A DNA stretch of 64,000 nt from Delphinapterus leucas (taxonomy: Eukaryota > Chordata > Mammalia > Artiodactyla > Monodontidae): NCBI RefSeq assembly GCF_002288925.2, contig NW_022097993.1, positions 7,069,537-7,133,536 on the forward strand, read 5' to 3'. The stretch itself is not shown here. The first letter of the stretch is position 1. Below are more model-generated notes on this DNA. The model had not been told where the DNA came from and made no database searches. It worked only from the letters and a program-made list of their open reading frames with translations.

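Noticed and set aside
964..64000. Identification as COL14A1 or COL20A1
   Set aside because: Those have fewer FN3 and VWA modules; ten FN3 between two VWAs plus three FN3 upstream fits only COL12A1, and many segments agree with remembered COL12A1 residues.
964..64000. Processed or decaying pseudogene
   Set aside because: Introns present, all 44 exons in frame with GT-AG sites and conserved MIDAS, Cys and Gly residues.
1..64000. CRISPR arrays, operons, bacterial promoters, phage or prokaryotic mobile elements
   Set aside because: The window is vertebrate intron/exon DNA; repeats are SINE, LINE and DNA-transposon type.

Overview
The window is a mammalian genomic segment carrying the central and 3' part of one large, intron-rich gene on the + strand: COL12A1, the alpha-1 chain of type XII collagen (a FACIT collagen). 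I place 44 coding exons (the last cut by the window edge), about 5.75 kb of coding sequence or roughly 1,900 codons. All have GT..AG junctions, all phases join, and no frameshift or stop is seen. The protein order is FN3 x3, VWA, FN3 x10, Pro/Thr-rich linker, VWA, TSPN/laminin-G-like module, then the start of the collagenous COL2 domain. This matches COL12A1 FN3-6 to FN3-18 with VWA3 and VWA4. It does not match COL14A1 or COL20A1, which have fewer FN3/VWA modules.

Organism: the introns carry many tRNA-derived SINEs of the CHR type, with the 'GGGCTTCCCTGGTGGCGCAG' head and a 'CGGTACGCGGGCC' short form, plus cetartiodactyl-type L1 3' ends. The short, well preserved CHR copies suggest a cetacean, most likely a toothed whale or dolphin. 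I saw no obvious ruminant Bov-tA/BovB copy. This is inference from repeat content.

Layout: 964-8283, FN3-6 to FN3-8, expected only in the long (XIIA) splice form. 10079-11412, VWA3, the first module shared with the short (XIIB) form. 13647-37587, ten FN3 modules, mostly two exons each with a 130-nt second exon. 38119-38193, Pro-rich hinge exon. 42605-47026, VWA4. 49255-58661, TSPN/LamG. 59977-64000, Cys-containing junction and first Gly-X-Y exons. Both VWA modules keep complete MIDAS motifs.

Between exons: nine CHR SINEs (eight antisense to the gene), truncated L1 3' ends (several with clear target-site duplications), nested old L1s (39.3-42.0 kb), hAT and Tigger DNA transposons, MIR and L2 fragments, and microsatellites. 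No second protein gene, RNA gene, CRISPR array or operon is supported. Most other open frames lie in repeats or introns.

No undescribed system was found. Items most worth checking are: retrotransposons inserted within 5-17 nt of two 5' splice sites; a hidden direct repeat flanking exon 41; a 2 x 196-bp tandem duplication; a possible lineage-specific N-glycosylation site; 27-nt and 39-nt micro-exons; and a possible antisense processed-pseudogene 3' end near 48.3 kb.
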